DNA from: Rhipicephalus microplus
Taxonomy: Eukaryota; Arthropoda; Arachnida; Ixodida; Ixodidae
Length of the DNA: 64,000 bases
Assembly: GCF_043290135.1 (NCBI RefSeq)
Contig: NC_134703.1
Coordinates: 107,635,005 to 107,699,004, forward strand
Direction of reading: 5' to 3'
Positions 1 to 10,160 of this stretch are shown one piece after another (position 1 is the first letter of the stretch; the number at the start of each line of letters is the position of its first letter). A model generated the notes under the pieces. The model was not told the origin of the DNA, did not search any database, and saw only the letters and a list, made by a program, of their open reading frames with translations. A program made the position numbers and the translations under genes.

Positions 1-1591
1 AGATGAACGGACCAAGATGATGATGCTACGTGACAACGATGAGGATGCATGAGCAACACATGATAATGATGATAATGTACAGATGAAGAGGATTGGTATA
101 CTAAATGCCCACAGTATAGCCGTTTCTTTTATTGCAATCGGATGGTTATCCGCTGGAGTGTATAATTACGAAATGGTATGCAGTAAAACGAGTGCGGTAA
201 AACGCAATGAAACATTTTCTTTATACAGAAGCCTTAGACCAGCAGCGCCAGTGAAGTTATACACAACGCGAGATGCAACTGAGGGGCAGGTGAGCACAGG
301 TTCGTCTTCGCCTACTTCAATTCGTTGCGTGGACGTTGCGCACATTCGCTGCGGCTCGTCATGGCTCTAGTTGCTGCAGCGAAGACAGCGCTGCTTGTCA
401 GCGTCAACTCATATTACTTAAAAAGAATAACGCTAAAATGCCTGGTTCCGTACGCACAGTAATTTTAGGCATAAATCGTGTGACAAAACAAAACCACACT
501 ACGTACGCAGTACAAACAAATCATTCGCGTTATACTAAGGCTCGCCGTTAGGCGATGGGACATTCAGGTTGTTGAGACTAGATGACGCCATTTATTGAAA
601 AAAATTGTTGACATCGTGAGAACAACGCTCCGTTTTACCACTATAATTCCACTTCCACCGGTGTCTTGTGACAAGTTTCCGTCGGTTATGAATCCCCTTG
701 ATGCTCAAAAATGACGACACAAATTAATAACAATAAACTAGCAGGAATCCTGATTCACATCGATAAAAGCTCGTGCAAGAATATATCGCGAATGGAGCAT
801 CGTCATTCTTTCCAGCGACCCTTCTTGTAGCGTTAACGCCACACGAGGGCTGGCGCATTGAATGGGGAAAAAAAGAGAAAGAAACGAAAATCAAGATAAG
901 GAAAAAAAAAAAGGACAGTCCTGGGTTTCCTCATCGGCATCTCCCCCCGGTGAAGAAGCGACGGGAGGGCGTCGGCAGGCGATCGAAGGCATTAGTGGCA
1001 GCCGAGGCAGAGCAGCCGCAGCAGCATCTACGGAAGCAAGCCTATAGACGCATTTGTCTCTGTCTAAAAGTAAGAGGCGTTGCTGGCTGCGAAGGAGGAA
1101 TAGGAGGCGGAATCGAGCAGCCGACAAGCTGCTGCGCCACCTCACCTCACGCGCACCTTCGGCAGCAGTGCTATACCTAAATGCCCGGGCACGCGCTTTC
1201 CCGAACGCCAGCCACCCACACACCTTGATGGGACGAGCTCTGCATCCGACATCACACGCGGCGGCTATTAGCGTGCCCCTGCGGGACGCGCATCGCAGAC
1301 GGGGCAGACTGGCAGCCGGCCGTGTAGCCTACATGGAGGGGGCAAGGGAACAGCGGCTTAGTCCGATACCCGCCTTGTTTCTTCGCAACACTGCAGGTAT
1401 GACCAGGTACCGAGGGGAGCGTTGGAGAATCGCGAGGTCATACTTTATTCAGGCAGTTCGATCAGGGCGGATTAGTTCAGATTTGGCACGAATGAGTCAG
1501 GTTTTCGTTCAGACATGTATGAAGAAAATTTGGGAGGTGAGTAAAGGGGCACGGATGCTATAACGATAAAACGTGTGTTTTGCTAAAGTAT

Positions 1592-1658
<67 letters not shown>

Positions 1659-3436
1659 TTTGTGAAACCCTCAGGGTGCATGCTGGGTGAGTTGGTGAAT
1701 GCTTGACATCTTAACGCTACGAAGGTCAATTGTTCACAGCGTGTACGCGGGGCACATGTCAAGAAACGATCTGGACAGGCTAATTTCCTCACTGTTTTTC
1801 TTTGCATTCAAAAGCACATCGCCCGCCGGCCAAAGGACGACATTAGCTGCTCGGCAGGCTTCAGTCACGCTAATCTGCATGATTTGCTTCTGGCAGCAGT
1901 AGAGGCAGGGTTTTACTGGTCTGGTAACTCTGGGCGGGAACAGCATCGACAGGTGACACTCGGATAATTGACCTCAACTCTCAATTTACTGCGCTGACGA
2001 CACAGATTTGTCACGGCCCCCACGCAAGACAAGTGCGCACGTTTCTCTTTTCTTTAAGATTTTGAAAGCCTGCCTTTAGGCATAGGAACGACATATCCCG
2101 ACACACATTATATACGAAGCCCCCATCAAGTGGAAGTATATATATGAAAAGGCTCGATTCGACGAAACTGCGGCCGCTGGACGAAAAAGCGCGCGCATAC
2201 ATCCAGCGACCGTGACCCAATCAAACGTCCTAACGGGCCGCAGAAAAACGGGAGGCAAGCAGAGCTCACGCAAGCGTACATCTATAGTGAAGAAGACCGG
2301 CTGCGCTCCGCTGACACGGGCGGAGACCACATGTGCGCGCGTCGCACGGTGGCTTCATCATCGACGAAGGGTCCCAGCGACACACAACTGTCTCAAGGGT
2401 CTACCGGGGAGAGAGAAAAAAAGAAAAAAAAGAAAAGGAACGTCAACAGAAGTCGACGTTGAGGAATCGTCCCGCACCGTGTGATGAATCGTGCCGTGGC
2501 CGCCGAGCTCCCTCCCGCAAGTGCGCGGGAGTCATGCGGTGCTCGCGAGGCGACGAAGACGAGCTCGTCCTTCAACCCCGGCCCGTCCGTATTTTACTCC
2601 GCGCTCTTTATAGAGAAAAGTACACACCGCACTAGGGATGTTCTCTTCACCGTCTCCATATACTAGCGTCGAGAGATGGACTGGGTCGCTTTGCACACTC
2701 CGTATTCGCAAAAAAAAAAAAAAGCGCACAGGCTTCATCATCTAATCGGGGAAGGAAAGGCGTGCACTATAGATCTTGTACACGAGCTGTTACGGAACTG
2801 CGGGGAGGATAGCAAAAACTGCGCTTGAAAATGGAAGCTCGAAACGTTTCGGCAGCTATACACCACGTGCAAACACAAAAGAATCATCGATTCAAAAGGA
2901 GGACAGCGTTGTAGGTTGCTAGCTTTACGAGATCCCCGCCCAATAACTACATTTTAGGTTAGGTTGAAAACATGATATTTTTTTTTATCGAGGCGCTGGC
3001 AGCCGACGAAGAAGAGCGCAGCGCGACGCAACAGTGCACATTCCGTTGGCTCATGAACTATCTATCCTGCGTACGGCCCCAAATCACCACACGACGCCTC
3101 AATTTCAGTGCCACTCATTTTTAATCACATATGAGGTTTAGCGTTTCCAACAGCAAAAATAGTTCGTCACCAGTCACACGCGAGGTATGTAACGCTTAGA
3201 AACTTTAAAGTGTGTATATTCACGACAAGTATTGCATGAACATACAATGACCGCGCAGAATTACCATGCCATTCCCTCTTTTGCGAGGCGAGCATATAAA
3301 CTTGGGAGTGCTTCGAAGAAACATTCTGAATCTCTATCAAGTTCACTTATTTTTGCCAAATAGTGTTCAATATAACCATAGGTACTTCAGCAGGGCACAA
3401 TTCCGTCAAGGCAAGTCTTAACAGCTGTTATAGCTG
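1..3436. other. Stretch without a recognisable gene
   Basis: I see no gene, RNA or transposon I can name here. The part from about 860 to 1400 is GC-rich with purine runs and is open in several frames on both strands (up to 169 codons), but none of these frames shows a known domain and they overlap one another. A TTTA tetranucleotide repeat lies at 1589-1661. A/G-rich runs lie near 2410-2450 and a poly-A run near 2709-2723. Confidence 0.6.
1589..1661. repeat. (TTTA)n microsatellite
   Basis: An essentially perfect tetranucleotide run of about 18 units, seen directly. It is a simple repeat with no evidence of function, and a likely polymorphic locus. Confidence 0.97.
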
Positions 3437-3609
3437 CCGCGGTCCGTGGCGCTGTGGTTACAAGGTTCGGCTGTTTACGTGAAGCTCGCGGGCTTCATGC
3501 CAGCCCCGGCGGTCGCATTATCGATGAAGCTGAAAGCGGTACACAGGCCCGCGTGCGTACTCAGATTTAGATACACGTTAAAGGACCGCAGATGGTCCGA
3601 ATATCCGGA
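3437..3609 (+). mobile_element. tRNA-derived SINE, 5' part, split by an LTR element
   Basis: This segment begins with a degraded tRNA-like head (a gctgccgcgg start, then a B-box-like stretch near 3490-3510). It continues with the body shared by the other SINEs in this window, such as 'cagattta', 'cacgttaaaggacc' and 'ggtccgaatatccgga'. It stops abruptly at 3609, where the LTR element begins. The rest of the same SINE resumes at 8385. The family resembles the Ruka-type SINE of ixodid ticks. That name is my recognition of the pattern and was not searched. Confidence 0.82.
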
Positions 3610-4733
3610 TGTCACAGAACGAGCGCTAAAAAATGGGCGCGCCGCCAAATTGTCGCGACGAAACGCCGGAGTGGCGCCGCGAGGTCAAAAGAAAAAGAAA
3701 ACAAACATCTAAAGGCTCCCCGCGGCGCGCGCTCTCCCCTCGGAAGCGTGGCTTCGCCGACGAACCTCCTCACCCCACATCGGCGGCCGAGATAGCCCGC
3801 GAAAGTTCTAGAACGAAAGGGGCGTACTCATACCGAGTTGAGTCATCGGCCGCGGAGGGCATTCCAACCATCTCGCCCTCTTCCCAGCCTTCGCTGCGTA
3901 TCGCGCCGACGAAATGACGAGAACCTTCTGGAATGTCGCGCGCAAGGTATTTAACCGAGCAGCCGAGATGAGAGATCAGGAGAAGACGGAATTTAGTGCC
4001 AGAGTGCGTAGGGATCCCGCCGTGTAGTCAGCGAAGGTTTTGTCCGTAGGGACGAAGCAGGAGATGAAGAGGATTTCCACCTGAGGGGTGAAGGCTCGAG
4101 CTACAGGCAAGAGCGTGTATCTACCGCTATCGAGCGAGGACGCGTGGCAACAGCTGCGTGTGTGAAGCCGACGTGTTCGGGCGAAGAAGTTTGAAGCTTG
4201 GAGAGGGGCCTATTGAAGACGGGAGGTTTCCTGGAAGAGAAACTTCGAAAGCTGCGGAACGACAACAACGCTGGACTTTGAGTGAGTGATTCTCGGAAGA
4301 GTATCATCTAGACTTTGGTTCCAAGAACTTTGGACTGGATAGGTTTTCTATCTCTTTAGTCTTTAAGTGTCTTGGTCGTTCAATGCATGAGACTGCATTG
4401 TAGTGCGTATTGCTGTCTGTGTCCATTGTTTTGAGTGTGGCTGATTGTCCTGTGTAGTACGTTGTTTGATTGGTGACGTATTGTATGTAACTATTGTGGA
4501 GTGTGCATTTTTGTGTATTGTTTTCGATCTGCCCTTATTGAGAATATAATTTGTTTGTTTATCAACTCTCGGCTCTGACTTGTTCTTTGGACCACAGCCG
4601 GCGTCCGCTGGCGCGCCAAAAAGGACCACTTCTAAATTGTCCACGCTTTCGTGGTGCGGTTCGGGGGGCCGATACTTCGGCCCTTGGAATTAGCCCGGCG
4701 ATCGCCTCCCTAATTAACGGGACTGGTGGGACA
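3610..4733 (+). repeat. 5' long terminal repeat
   Basis: The 1124-bp repeat matches 7256-8379 along its whole length, with about ten substitutions and no length change by eye. It starts TGTCACAG and ends GTGGGACA. A TATTTAA box at 3948-3954 is a candidate core promoter for the element. A short frame of 94 codons inside the LTR (3633-3917) recurs at the same place in the other LTR only because the LTRs are copies, and it shows no domain. Confidence 0.95.
3948..3954 (+). promoter_or_regulatory. Candidate TATA box in the 5' LTR
   Basis: TATTTAA is the best TATA-like match in the middle of the LTR and is repeated at 7594-7600 in the 3' LTR. Transcription would then start some 25-35 bp downstream. 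This is inferred from sequence only. Confidence 0.35.
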
Positions 4734-4740
4734 ATTAATC

Positions 4741-4758
4741 TGGCGTCCGCGACAGGAC
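4741..4758 (+). other. Primer-binding site, tRNA-Arg type
   Basis: Seven bases after the 5' LTR the sequence reads TGGCGTCCGCGACAGGAC. It begins with TGG, the complement of a tRNA CCA end, and closely resembles the tRNA-Arg primer site used by the Drosophila mdg1 and 412 retrotransposons, from which it differs at two or three bases. The tick tRNA itself is not in this window, so the pairing is inferred. Confidence 0.7.
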
Positions 4759-4936
4759 CCTTTTGGTGCACAGTGTGTCCAAAGTAGTGAGAAAGAGCCT
4801 CGAGTTGTTGATAGTGCTATCGGAACGATTTTGTGTGTTGTTCAGTGTTCTCGTTAACGAGTGCAGGGAAGTGTTCCGATAGACTGATTTAGGCAGATAC
4901 TTTTTACACGCGGTAAGACTTTATTTGCGAGACACC

Positions 4937-6160
4937 ATGGATCTCGAAAAGTTAGTTGCTCTTGGTGAAAAGATGGGTCTTTCTGGCGCCGAACTACGGA
5001 AGTGGGTAAGCCAGAAGGAGAAAGAGGCGGTGGAGAGAGAGAGGTTGGCAGCTGAAAGGGCGAAAGAAGAAAGAGAGGCAAGGGAGCGACAGCTGAAAGA
5101 AGAAAGAGAGGAAAGGGAACGGCAGCGGCAGCACGAGATGGAACTCGAGCGGCTCCGGTTGCAACAGCGAAGTGAAACTCCCGTCCAACCTAGAGTTGAA
5201 AGCAGCGAACGGGAAGATCATGGCTTCCGCTTGAACCCAAGCAAGCTGCTCGTGGCGTTTGATGAAAGGAAGGACGACCTTGACGCGTACCTTCACCGAT
5301 TTGAGACGATTGCGAAGAGTCAGAATTGGCCGGAACATCAATGGGCAACTGCTTTGAGTACTTGCTTGAGTGGTGAAGCGCTCAGTGTGTACGGCAGGCT
5401 GACGCCGACCGATGCAGCCAACTATGCAAAGGTGAAAGCTGCTTTGCTGAAGCGATTTATATTTACTGTGGAAGGATTCCGGGACAGATTTCAGACAGGA
5501 AAGCCAGGTGATGGTGAGACGGCTACGCAGTATGCCACCCGACTTTGCCATTATTTCGACAGATGGATTGAACTTTCAGGGACAGCGCAGGAGTACGATG
5601 AGCTTAGAGAGCTCCTAATTAGAAAACAATTTCTTACTAGTTGCCACCCAAGCCTGTCGCTGTACTTGAAAGAGAGGAAGGCTGAGTCACTTGAAGGAAT
5701 GCTTGAATTGGCTGATCAATTCTTGGAAGCGCAAGGTGGAACTAATTTGGCCAAGGTCAAGAAGGATTGTCCCGATGATTCGAAGAAATTGGCTCCCAAA
5801 GAAAAGAAGCGTGCACCGGAGAGCACTCCGCGTTGTTTTCTGTGTAACCGAGTGGGTCATCGCGCGAAAAACTGTCGAACGATCTTTACGAGCCCTACGG
5901 TAGTAAAATGTTTTAAGTGTGGTCAGACTGGGCACAAAGCAGACGCATGTCGAAACGGAGCGAGTCAAACTCACCAGGTATCTTGTGTGCTAGCAGCACC
6001 GAAATCCGATGATAATGCCGTCACCGACGGATTTGTAGAGTTGAAAAATGGGGAGAAAATTCCTATTGTGGGAGCTGTAATGTCAAAACGGCCAACGGTG
6101 TTACGAAGGGAATGCCAAGGCTGCCTGGAAAGGTTGCGGGGAAGAAGATTACGGTTCTAA
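4937..6160 (+). CDS. Retrotransposon Gag polyprotein
   Basis: This is the structural Gag protein of the LTR element, expected to package the element RNA into cytoplasmic particles. I start it at the ATG at 4937 (context CACCATGG), giving 407 residues; the open frame extends four codons upstream, beginning at TTG (4925). Residues about 15-85 are a Glu/Arg-rich, probably coiled-coil region. Residues about 95-265 form a retrotransposon-type Gag core (for example 'FDERKDDLDAYLHRFE'). Near residues 300 and 325 are two CCHC zinc knuckles (CX2CX4HX4C: 'CFLCNRVGHRAKNC' and 'CFKCGQTGHKADAC'), typical of nucleocapsid. The frame ends at 6160 and overlaps the protease frame, which lies in the -1 frame. 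The protein homology appears to change frame near 6083-6090, where the bases read TCAAAACG. This may be a programmed shift or a one-base loss. Confidence 0.9.
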   Translation: MDLEKLVALGEKMGLSGAELRKWVSQKEKEAVERERLAAERAKEEREARERQLKEEREERERQRQHEMELERLRLQQRSETPVQPRVESSEREDHGFRLNPSKLLVAFDERKDDLDAYLHRFETIAKSQNWPEHQWATALSTCLSGEALSVYGRLTPTDAANYAKVKAALLKRFIFTVEGFRDRFQTGKPGDGETATQYATRLCHYFDRWIELSGTAQEYDELRELLIRKQFLTSCHPSLSLYLKERKAESLEGMLELADQFLEAQGGTNLAKVKKDCPDDSKKLAPKEKKRAPESTPRCFLCNRVGHRAKNCRTIFTSPTVVKCFKCGQTGHKADACRNGASQTHQVSCVLAAPKSDDNAVTDGFVELKNGEKIPIVGAVMSKRPTVLRRECQGCLERLRGRRLRF

Positions 6161-6849
6161 GAGATACCAGTAGCTCCACGGTTATCGTGCGGAGAAATTC
6201 GGTACGGGAAAGTGAGTTGACCGGCAAAACGAAACCGGTTTGCTTAATTGACCGTACAGTTCGGATGCTTCCCGAAGCAGAGATTGAGGTGGAAACCCCG
6301 TACTTCAGCGGGAAGGTTACTGCTTTATGCATGACGACCCCCCTTTACGACCTTGTCATCGGAAACATCGACGGGGCGCGAGGACCGAATGATCCGGAAT
6401 GTTTGGGAGAAGACCCTAAGATAGAGTCCTCGCCAACCCAGCGACCGCGAGATACAAGGGAGGAGCCGCCCGTGACGGATCTCACTAGAGCCCGAGGTGA
6501 AGCCGCGGTACAAGAGACCGTGAATGAGAAGATCGTGTTGAATGAGTTCACGGGTCGAGCAACTGGACTTACGTCGGCACGACCTCAACCGACCGACAGT
6601 GTAAAGGAGACGGAGTTGGCCAACCGGGCAAAATGTAGAGACATGATCAAGCTGGTAAATAAACAGACAGGACCCGTTGAATGTTATGACCCGTTAACGG
6701 TGTCGGAAGTGACAACGATGGCTGAGACACTGCCTCAGATACCGTCGTTGGAAGGGGCTCGCCGGAACAAAACGAGCAAAAACAATAAGAAGAGATCGAG
6801 AGAGCACCGCAAGAAAGGGCGCAAGCGCCGCTCGAAATACACAGGATAG
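6112..6849 (+). CDS. Retropepsin-like protease frame with a basic tail; reverse transcriptase and integrase missing
   Basis: This frame is -1 relative to gag and is probably expressed as a Gag-Pro fusion, since its homology begins upstream of the first ATG (6112), around 6085. Residues about 5-85 look like a retroviral-type aspartic protease: a strand leading to Asp-Thr-Ser (6163-6171), then 'STVIVRR', then 'PLYDLVIGNIDGAR'. Working enzymes of this family have Asp-Thr-Gly or Asp-Ser-Gly, so Ser in the third position is odd and may abolish or weaken activity. After residue 90 the sequence is acidic and low in conservation, resembling the linker before reverse transcriptase. It ends in a Lys/Arg-rich tail (about residues 215-245). 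That tail could be the original C-terminus of Pol joined by a large deletion. No reverse transcriptase, RNase H or integrase motif is present. Confidence 0.78.
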   Translation: MPRLPGKVAGKKITVLRDTSSSTVIVRRNSVRESELTGKTKPVCLIDRTVRMLPEAEIEVETPYFSGKVTALCMTTPLYDLVIGNIDGARGPNDPECLGEDPKIESSPTQRPRDTREEPPVTDLTRARGEAAVQETVNEKIVLNEFTGRATGLTSARPQPTDSVKETELANRAKCRDMIKLVNKQTGPVECYDPLTVSEVTTMAETLPQIPSLEGARRNKTSKNNKKRSREHRKKGRKRRSKYTG

Positions 6850-7241
6850 GTGCTGAGGTAGAATCGGATTGTGTTTGGCAGGGCTGAGTGCCATATGTTG
6901 TGTTAATGTTCTTGTTGTCCTGTGTCGCAACTGTAAGTTGAGTAAGTCAAAATGTTTGTTTCGGTGATGTGATGTATAGTAATGATGTGAGTATAGTAAT
7001 TGTTGTAATGAGAGAACTTTATACATTTGTATTGTTTGGAATGTGTGATGAAGTGTTGAAGTCATGTACCTGTGGCTATATTTCATGTGTCGTGGAATTG
7101 AATTACAATGTACAGTTGTATTGAGGATCTATTCCGAATGTGAACTGTCATGAGCGACGGTTTGTGTTACAGTCTTTCAGAGTGTGTGGTGACTGTTCGC
7201 GCTCGTTTGTGTGGTTTTGAATATTATGAGATAATATTCTT
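6850..7241 (+). other. Non-coding 3' internal region of the LTR element
   Basis: About 390 bp between the protease frame and the purine tract. It is T/G-rich on the plus strand (repeated 'tgtgttg' and 'gtaatg'-like words) and is open only in short shadow frames. I see no coding motif. It may be residual pol or envelope-region sequence drifted beyond recognition, or simply a 3' untranslated region. Confidence 0.6.
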
Positions 7242-7255
7242 AAAGTGGGGGGCAG
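7242..7255 (+). other. Polypurine tract
   Basis: AAAGTGGGGGGCAG lies directly before the 3' LTR, where plus-strand DNA priming occurs in LTR retroelements. It is interrupted by a T and a C but is strongly G-rich in the last part. Confidence 0.75.
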
Positions 7256-8379
7256 TGTCACAGAACGAGCGCTAAAAAATGGGCGCGCCGCCAAATTGTC
7301 GCGACGAAACGCCGGAGTGGCGCCGCGAGGTCAAAAGAAAAAGAAAACAAACATCTAAAGGCTCTCCGGGGCGCGCGCTCTCCCCTCGGAAGCGTGGCTT
7401 CGCCGACGAACCTCCTCACCCCACATCGGCGGCCGAGATAGCCCGCGAAAGTTATAGAACGAAAGGGGCGTACTCATACCGAGTTGAGTCATCGGCCGCG
7501 GAGGGCATTCCAACCGTCTCGCCCTCTTCCCAGCCTTCGCTGCGTATCGCGCCGACGAAATGACGAGAACCTTCTGGAATGTCGCGCGCAAGGTATTTAA
7601 CCGAGCAGCCGAGATGAGAGATCAGGAGAAGACGGAATTTAGCGCCAGAGTGCGTAGGGATCCCGCCGTGTAGTCGGCGAAGGTTTTGTCCGTAGGGACG
7701 AAGCAGGAGATGAAGAGGATTTCCACCTGAGGGGTGAAGGCTCGAGCTACAGGCAAGAGCGTGTGTCTACCGCTATCGAGCGAGGACGCGTGGCAACAGC
7801 TGCGTGTGTGAAGCCGACGTGTTCGGGCGAAGAAGTTTGAAGCTTGGAGAGTGGCCTATTGAAGACGGGAGGTTTCCTGGAAGAGAAACTTCGAAAGCTG
7901 CGCAACGACAACAACGCTGGACTTTGAGTGAGTGATTCTCGGAAGAGTATCATCTAGACTTTGGTTCCAAGAACTTTGGACTGGATAGGTTTTCTATCTC
8001 TTTAGTCTTTAAGTGTCTTGGTCGTTCAATGCATGAGACTGCATTGTAGTGCGTATTGTTGTCTGTGTCCATTGTTTTGAGTGTGGCTGATTGTCCTGTG
8101 TAGTACGTTGTTTGATTGGTGACGTATTGTATGTAACTATTGTGGAGTGTGCATTTTTGTGTATTGTTTTCGATCTGCCCTTATTGAGAATATAATTTGT
8201 TTGTTTATCAACTCTCGGCTCTGACTTGTTCTTTGGACCACAGCCGGCGTCCGCTGGCGCGCCAAAAAGGACCACTTCTAAATTGTCCACGCTTTCGTGG
8301 TGCGGTTCGGGGGGCCGATACTTCGGCCCTTGGAATTAGCCCGGCGATCGCCTCCCTAATTAACGGGACTGGTGGGACA
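7256..8379 (+). repeat. 3' long terminal repeat
   Basis: The 1124-bp partner of 3610-4733, ending GTGGGACA and followed by the CCGGA duplication. Differences seen by eye from the 5' copy include c/t and c/g near the start (7366 region), c/a in 'agttNtagaac', and single changes near 7516, 7642, 7674, 7764, 7852, 7902 and 8060. Confidence 0.95.
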
Positions 8380-8384
8380 CCGGA

Positions 8385-8435
8385 GCCTGGCTTACCTAAT
8401 AATCATACCGCGCTTTTGGCACGTTAAGAACTCTA
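8385..8435 (+). mobile_element. SINE, 3' part (continuation of 3437-3609)
   Basis: After the CCGGA duplication the sequence continues as the SINE 3' body ('gagcctggc', 'aataatcata', 'ttttggcacgttaag'). This matches what follows TTTCCGGA in intact copies such as 28303-28547. It shows that the LTR element landed inside this SINE. Confidence 0.8.
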
Positions 8436-9918
8436 GCAATTATTATTACGATAATTAAGGGCTAAATTGCGCAGATTTATTATTGGGGTTGTCACGAAAT
8501 GTTATTTCGAACATACGCTGAGTACATGGCCTCAACGCATGAGAGGCTCACGTGGTGGCGGCGCGCGACATTGATGCGCAACTTTTTTTGTATTCAAGAG
8601 TGGCGAGAGGTCATCTGTATACCGTTATAATGTCTGAGACAGCGTTACTGCTTTACTCAAGTCAGTTTATTAACATTCTATAGTATCGTCCCCACACCCA
8701 CCCAAGCTTTTTTCTGAAACGCAGTGTGGGATATATAAATACTCGTGCACATACACCACAATATACTTCTGTACTCCTTTCTAGCTCCAGGGCACTCTTC
8801 AAGCCATGTGCAAGAACGATTATGTCTTCGCACTACAGAATTGTACACGCTATGACACCATTGTAGGTTCGCGGCGGATAGGTGACAGCGATGAATGAAC
8901 CGCCATTAAGAACGCGCGTCAGCAGGAGGGATGGGCGAAAATATAAATTATCTAAATGCGAAAGAACCCCAAAAGCTGGGACGGAAGAGATGTGACGACG
9001 TAAATTATATCTCATAGTGAAACAGAGCACAAATTAAGTGCCGACATCACGCGTGCCGACTCGCGTTTCGCATATGCCGCCGAGTCTAATCAATCCACTT
9101 CTAAACGTTAATTCGCCTTCTTGCTCCCACGGCTCCACGTCATGGTAGGACACGGTTATCACGCAAGGATATGCGGTTATTAATCTCGCGTTTAGATGAA
9201 AGACACGCGTGCAGCTGTGTTGTAATCTGCGCGGTAATTTTTCATCGCAGCCCATTCGCCGTTCGTGTGACAGGACTGCACTATAGCTTTTAGCGAGAGC
9301 GTTGAGAGGGCGGCCGAGATAATGTTTGGTCCGCAACGGCGTTTCGTAAGCAAGAACAATGCTTTTCGCACAAAGCGCACGCGCAGTACCTAGTATACAT
9401 TAATACCTAACAGTGCAATGTGGTACGATGATGTTTGCAATACTTTTAACACGAAAGTGTCTTATGCCGTGGTCCACGTACGGCTCCATTGACGAATTTC
9501 CGTGACGGAAATGACGTACTTAAATATATGATAAAATATTGCAAAGAAAACGAGAAGAAAATGTACCATCGCAGGGCGACGAACCCACGACCTCTCGCTC
9601 CGCAGCGCGCGGCGCGAAACCACTAAGCCGAAGCGCGCAGGCTGCTAACGGCGAGCTCTTTGTATGCCCCATATACCGTTGGCGGTCTTCAGAACTAGGC
9701 AATTTCAGCACAATTTCATACTCAGCAGCGAGATGGCGCCAGTTGGGCGAGCTCTAAAGGTCGCCGCCTCACGCGTTGCGATGCGCGCACACTTATTTCG
9801 TGATTCGGGCACTTTTTACGTCTTGTGCTTTTTTTTTTATCAAATGTATATAAGGAGAGGTAGGTGCTTTCCCCGCAAGTTTGCTTTGAAGTCACAATGG
9901 TTAAAGAGGGCGCGAATG
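8436..9918. other. Stretch without a recognisable gene
   Basis: AT-rich to mixed DNA with only short frames. The one item of note is a possible tRNA-derived repeat near 9545-9640, listed separately. I see nothing else. Confidence 0.6.
9545..9640 (-). repeat. Possible second tRNA-derived SINE family
   Basis: Read on the minus strand, this has an A-box-like 'gcttagtggtttcgcgc' followed about 30 bp later by a B-box-like 'ggtcgtgggttcgtcgcc'. The body differs from the common SINE here. There is no second copy in the window, so this could be a lone tRNA pseudogene or chance. Confidence 0.35.
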
Positions 9919-10160
9919 ATTGTGATATATGTGTGGGGTTTTACGTGCCAAAACCACCATATGATTATGAGAGACGCCGTAGTGGAGAGCACCGGAAATT
10001 TCGACCACCCGGAGTTCTCTAACGTGCACCCAAATCTGATCACACGGGCCTACAGCATTTTCACCTCTATCGAAGATGCAGCCGTCGCAGCCGAGATTCG
10101 GTCCCACGACCTGCGGGTCAGCAGCCGAGTACCTTAGCCAATAGACCACCGCGGCGGAGC
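9919..10160 (-). mobile_element. tRNA-derived SINE (minus strand)
   Basis: The reverse complement gives a tRNA-like head (ccgccgcggtggtct, A box, then B box near 10095-10110), then the shared body and the 3' end ('tttggcacgtaaaacccc'-like). The flanks agaGGgcgcgaaTg (9905-9918) and agaAAgcgcgaaGg (10161-10174) match at 11 of 14 positions and are a plausible decayed target duplication. Confidence 0.85.

Larger units (their letters stand above)
3610..8379 (+). mobile_element. Ty3/Gypsy-type LTR retrotransposon, gag-protease only, full termini
   Basis: The element is 4770 bp and has two LTRs of equal length (1124 bp), a primer-binding site, gag, a protease frame and a purine-rich tract. It is bounded by 5-bp direct repeats CCGGA (3605-3609 and 8380-8384), and the LTRs start TGTCACAG and end GTGGGACA, as expected for integrase-made insertions. 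The internal part is only 2522 bp and I find no reverse transcriptase, RNase H or integrase motif, so this copy must rely on enzymes made elsewhere. The Gag fold and the protease context ('PLYDLVIGN') suit the Ty3/Gypsy group, and the primer site suits an mdg1/412-like priming habit. It sits inside a SINE. The two LTRs differ at about ten positions counted by eye, so the insertion is fairly young but not brand new. Confidence 0.93.

Noticed and set aside
2954..2965. TTAGGTTAGGTT, the arthropod telomere unit
   Set aside because: Only two and a half units; too short to be a telomeric or interstitial telomere array.
3633..3917. 94-codon frame repeated at 7279-7563, looking like a duplicated gene
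   Set aside because: Both lie at the same place in the two LTRs. The repetition comes from the LTRs and the frame has no domain.
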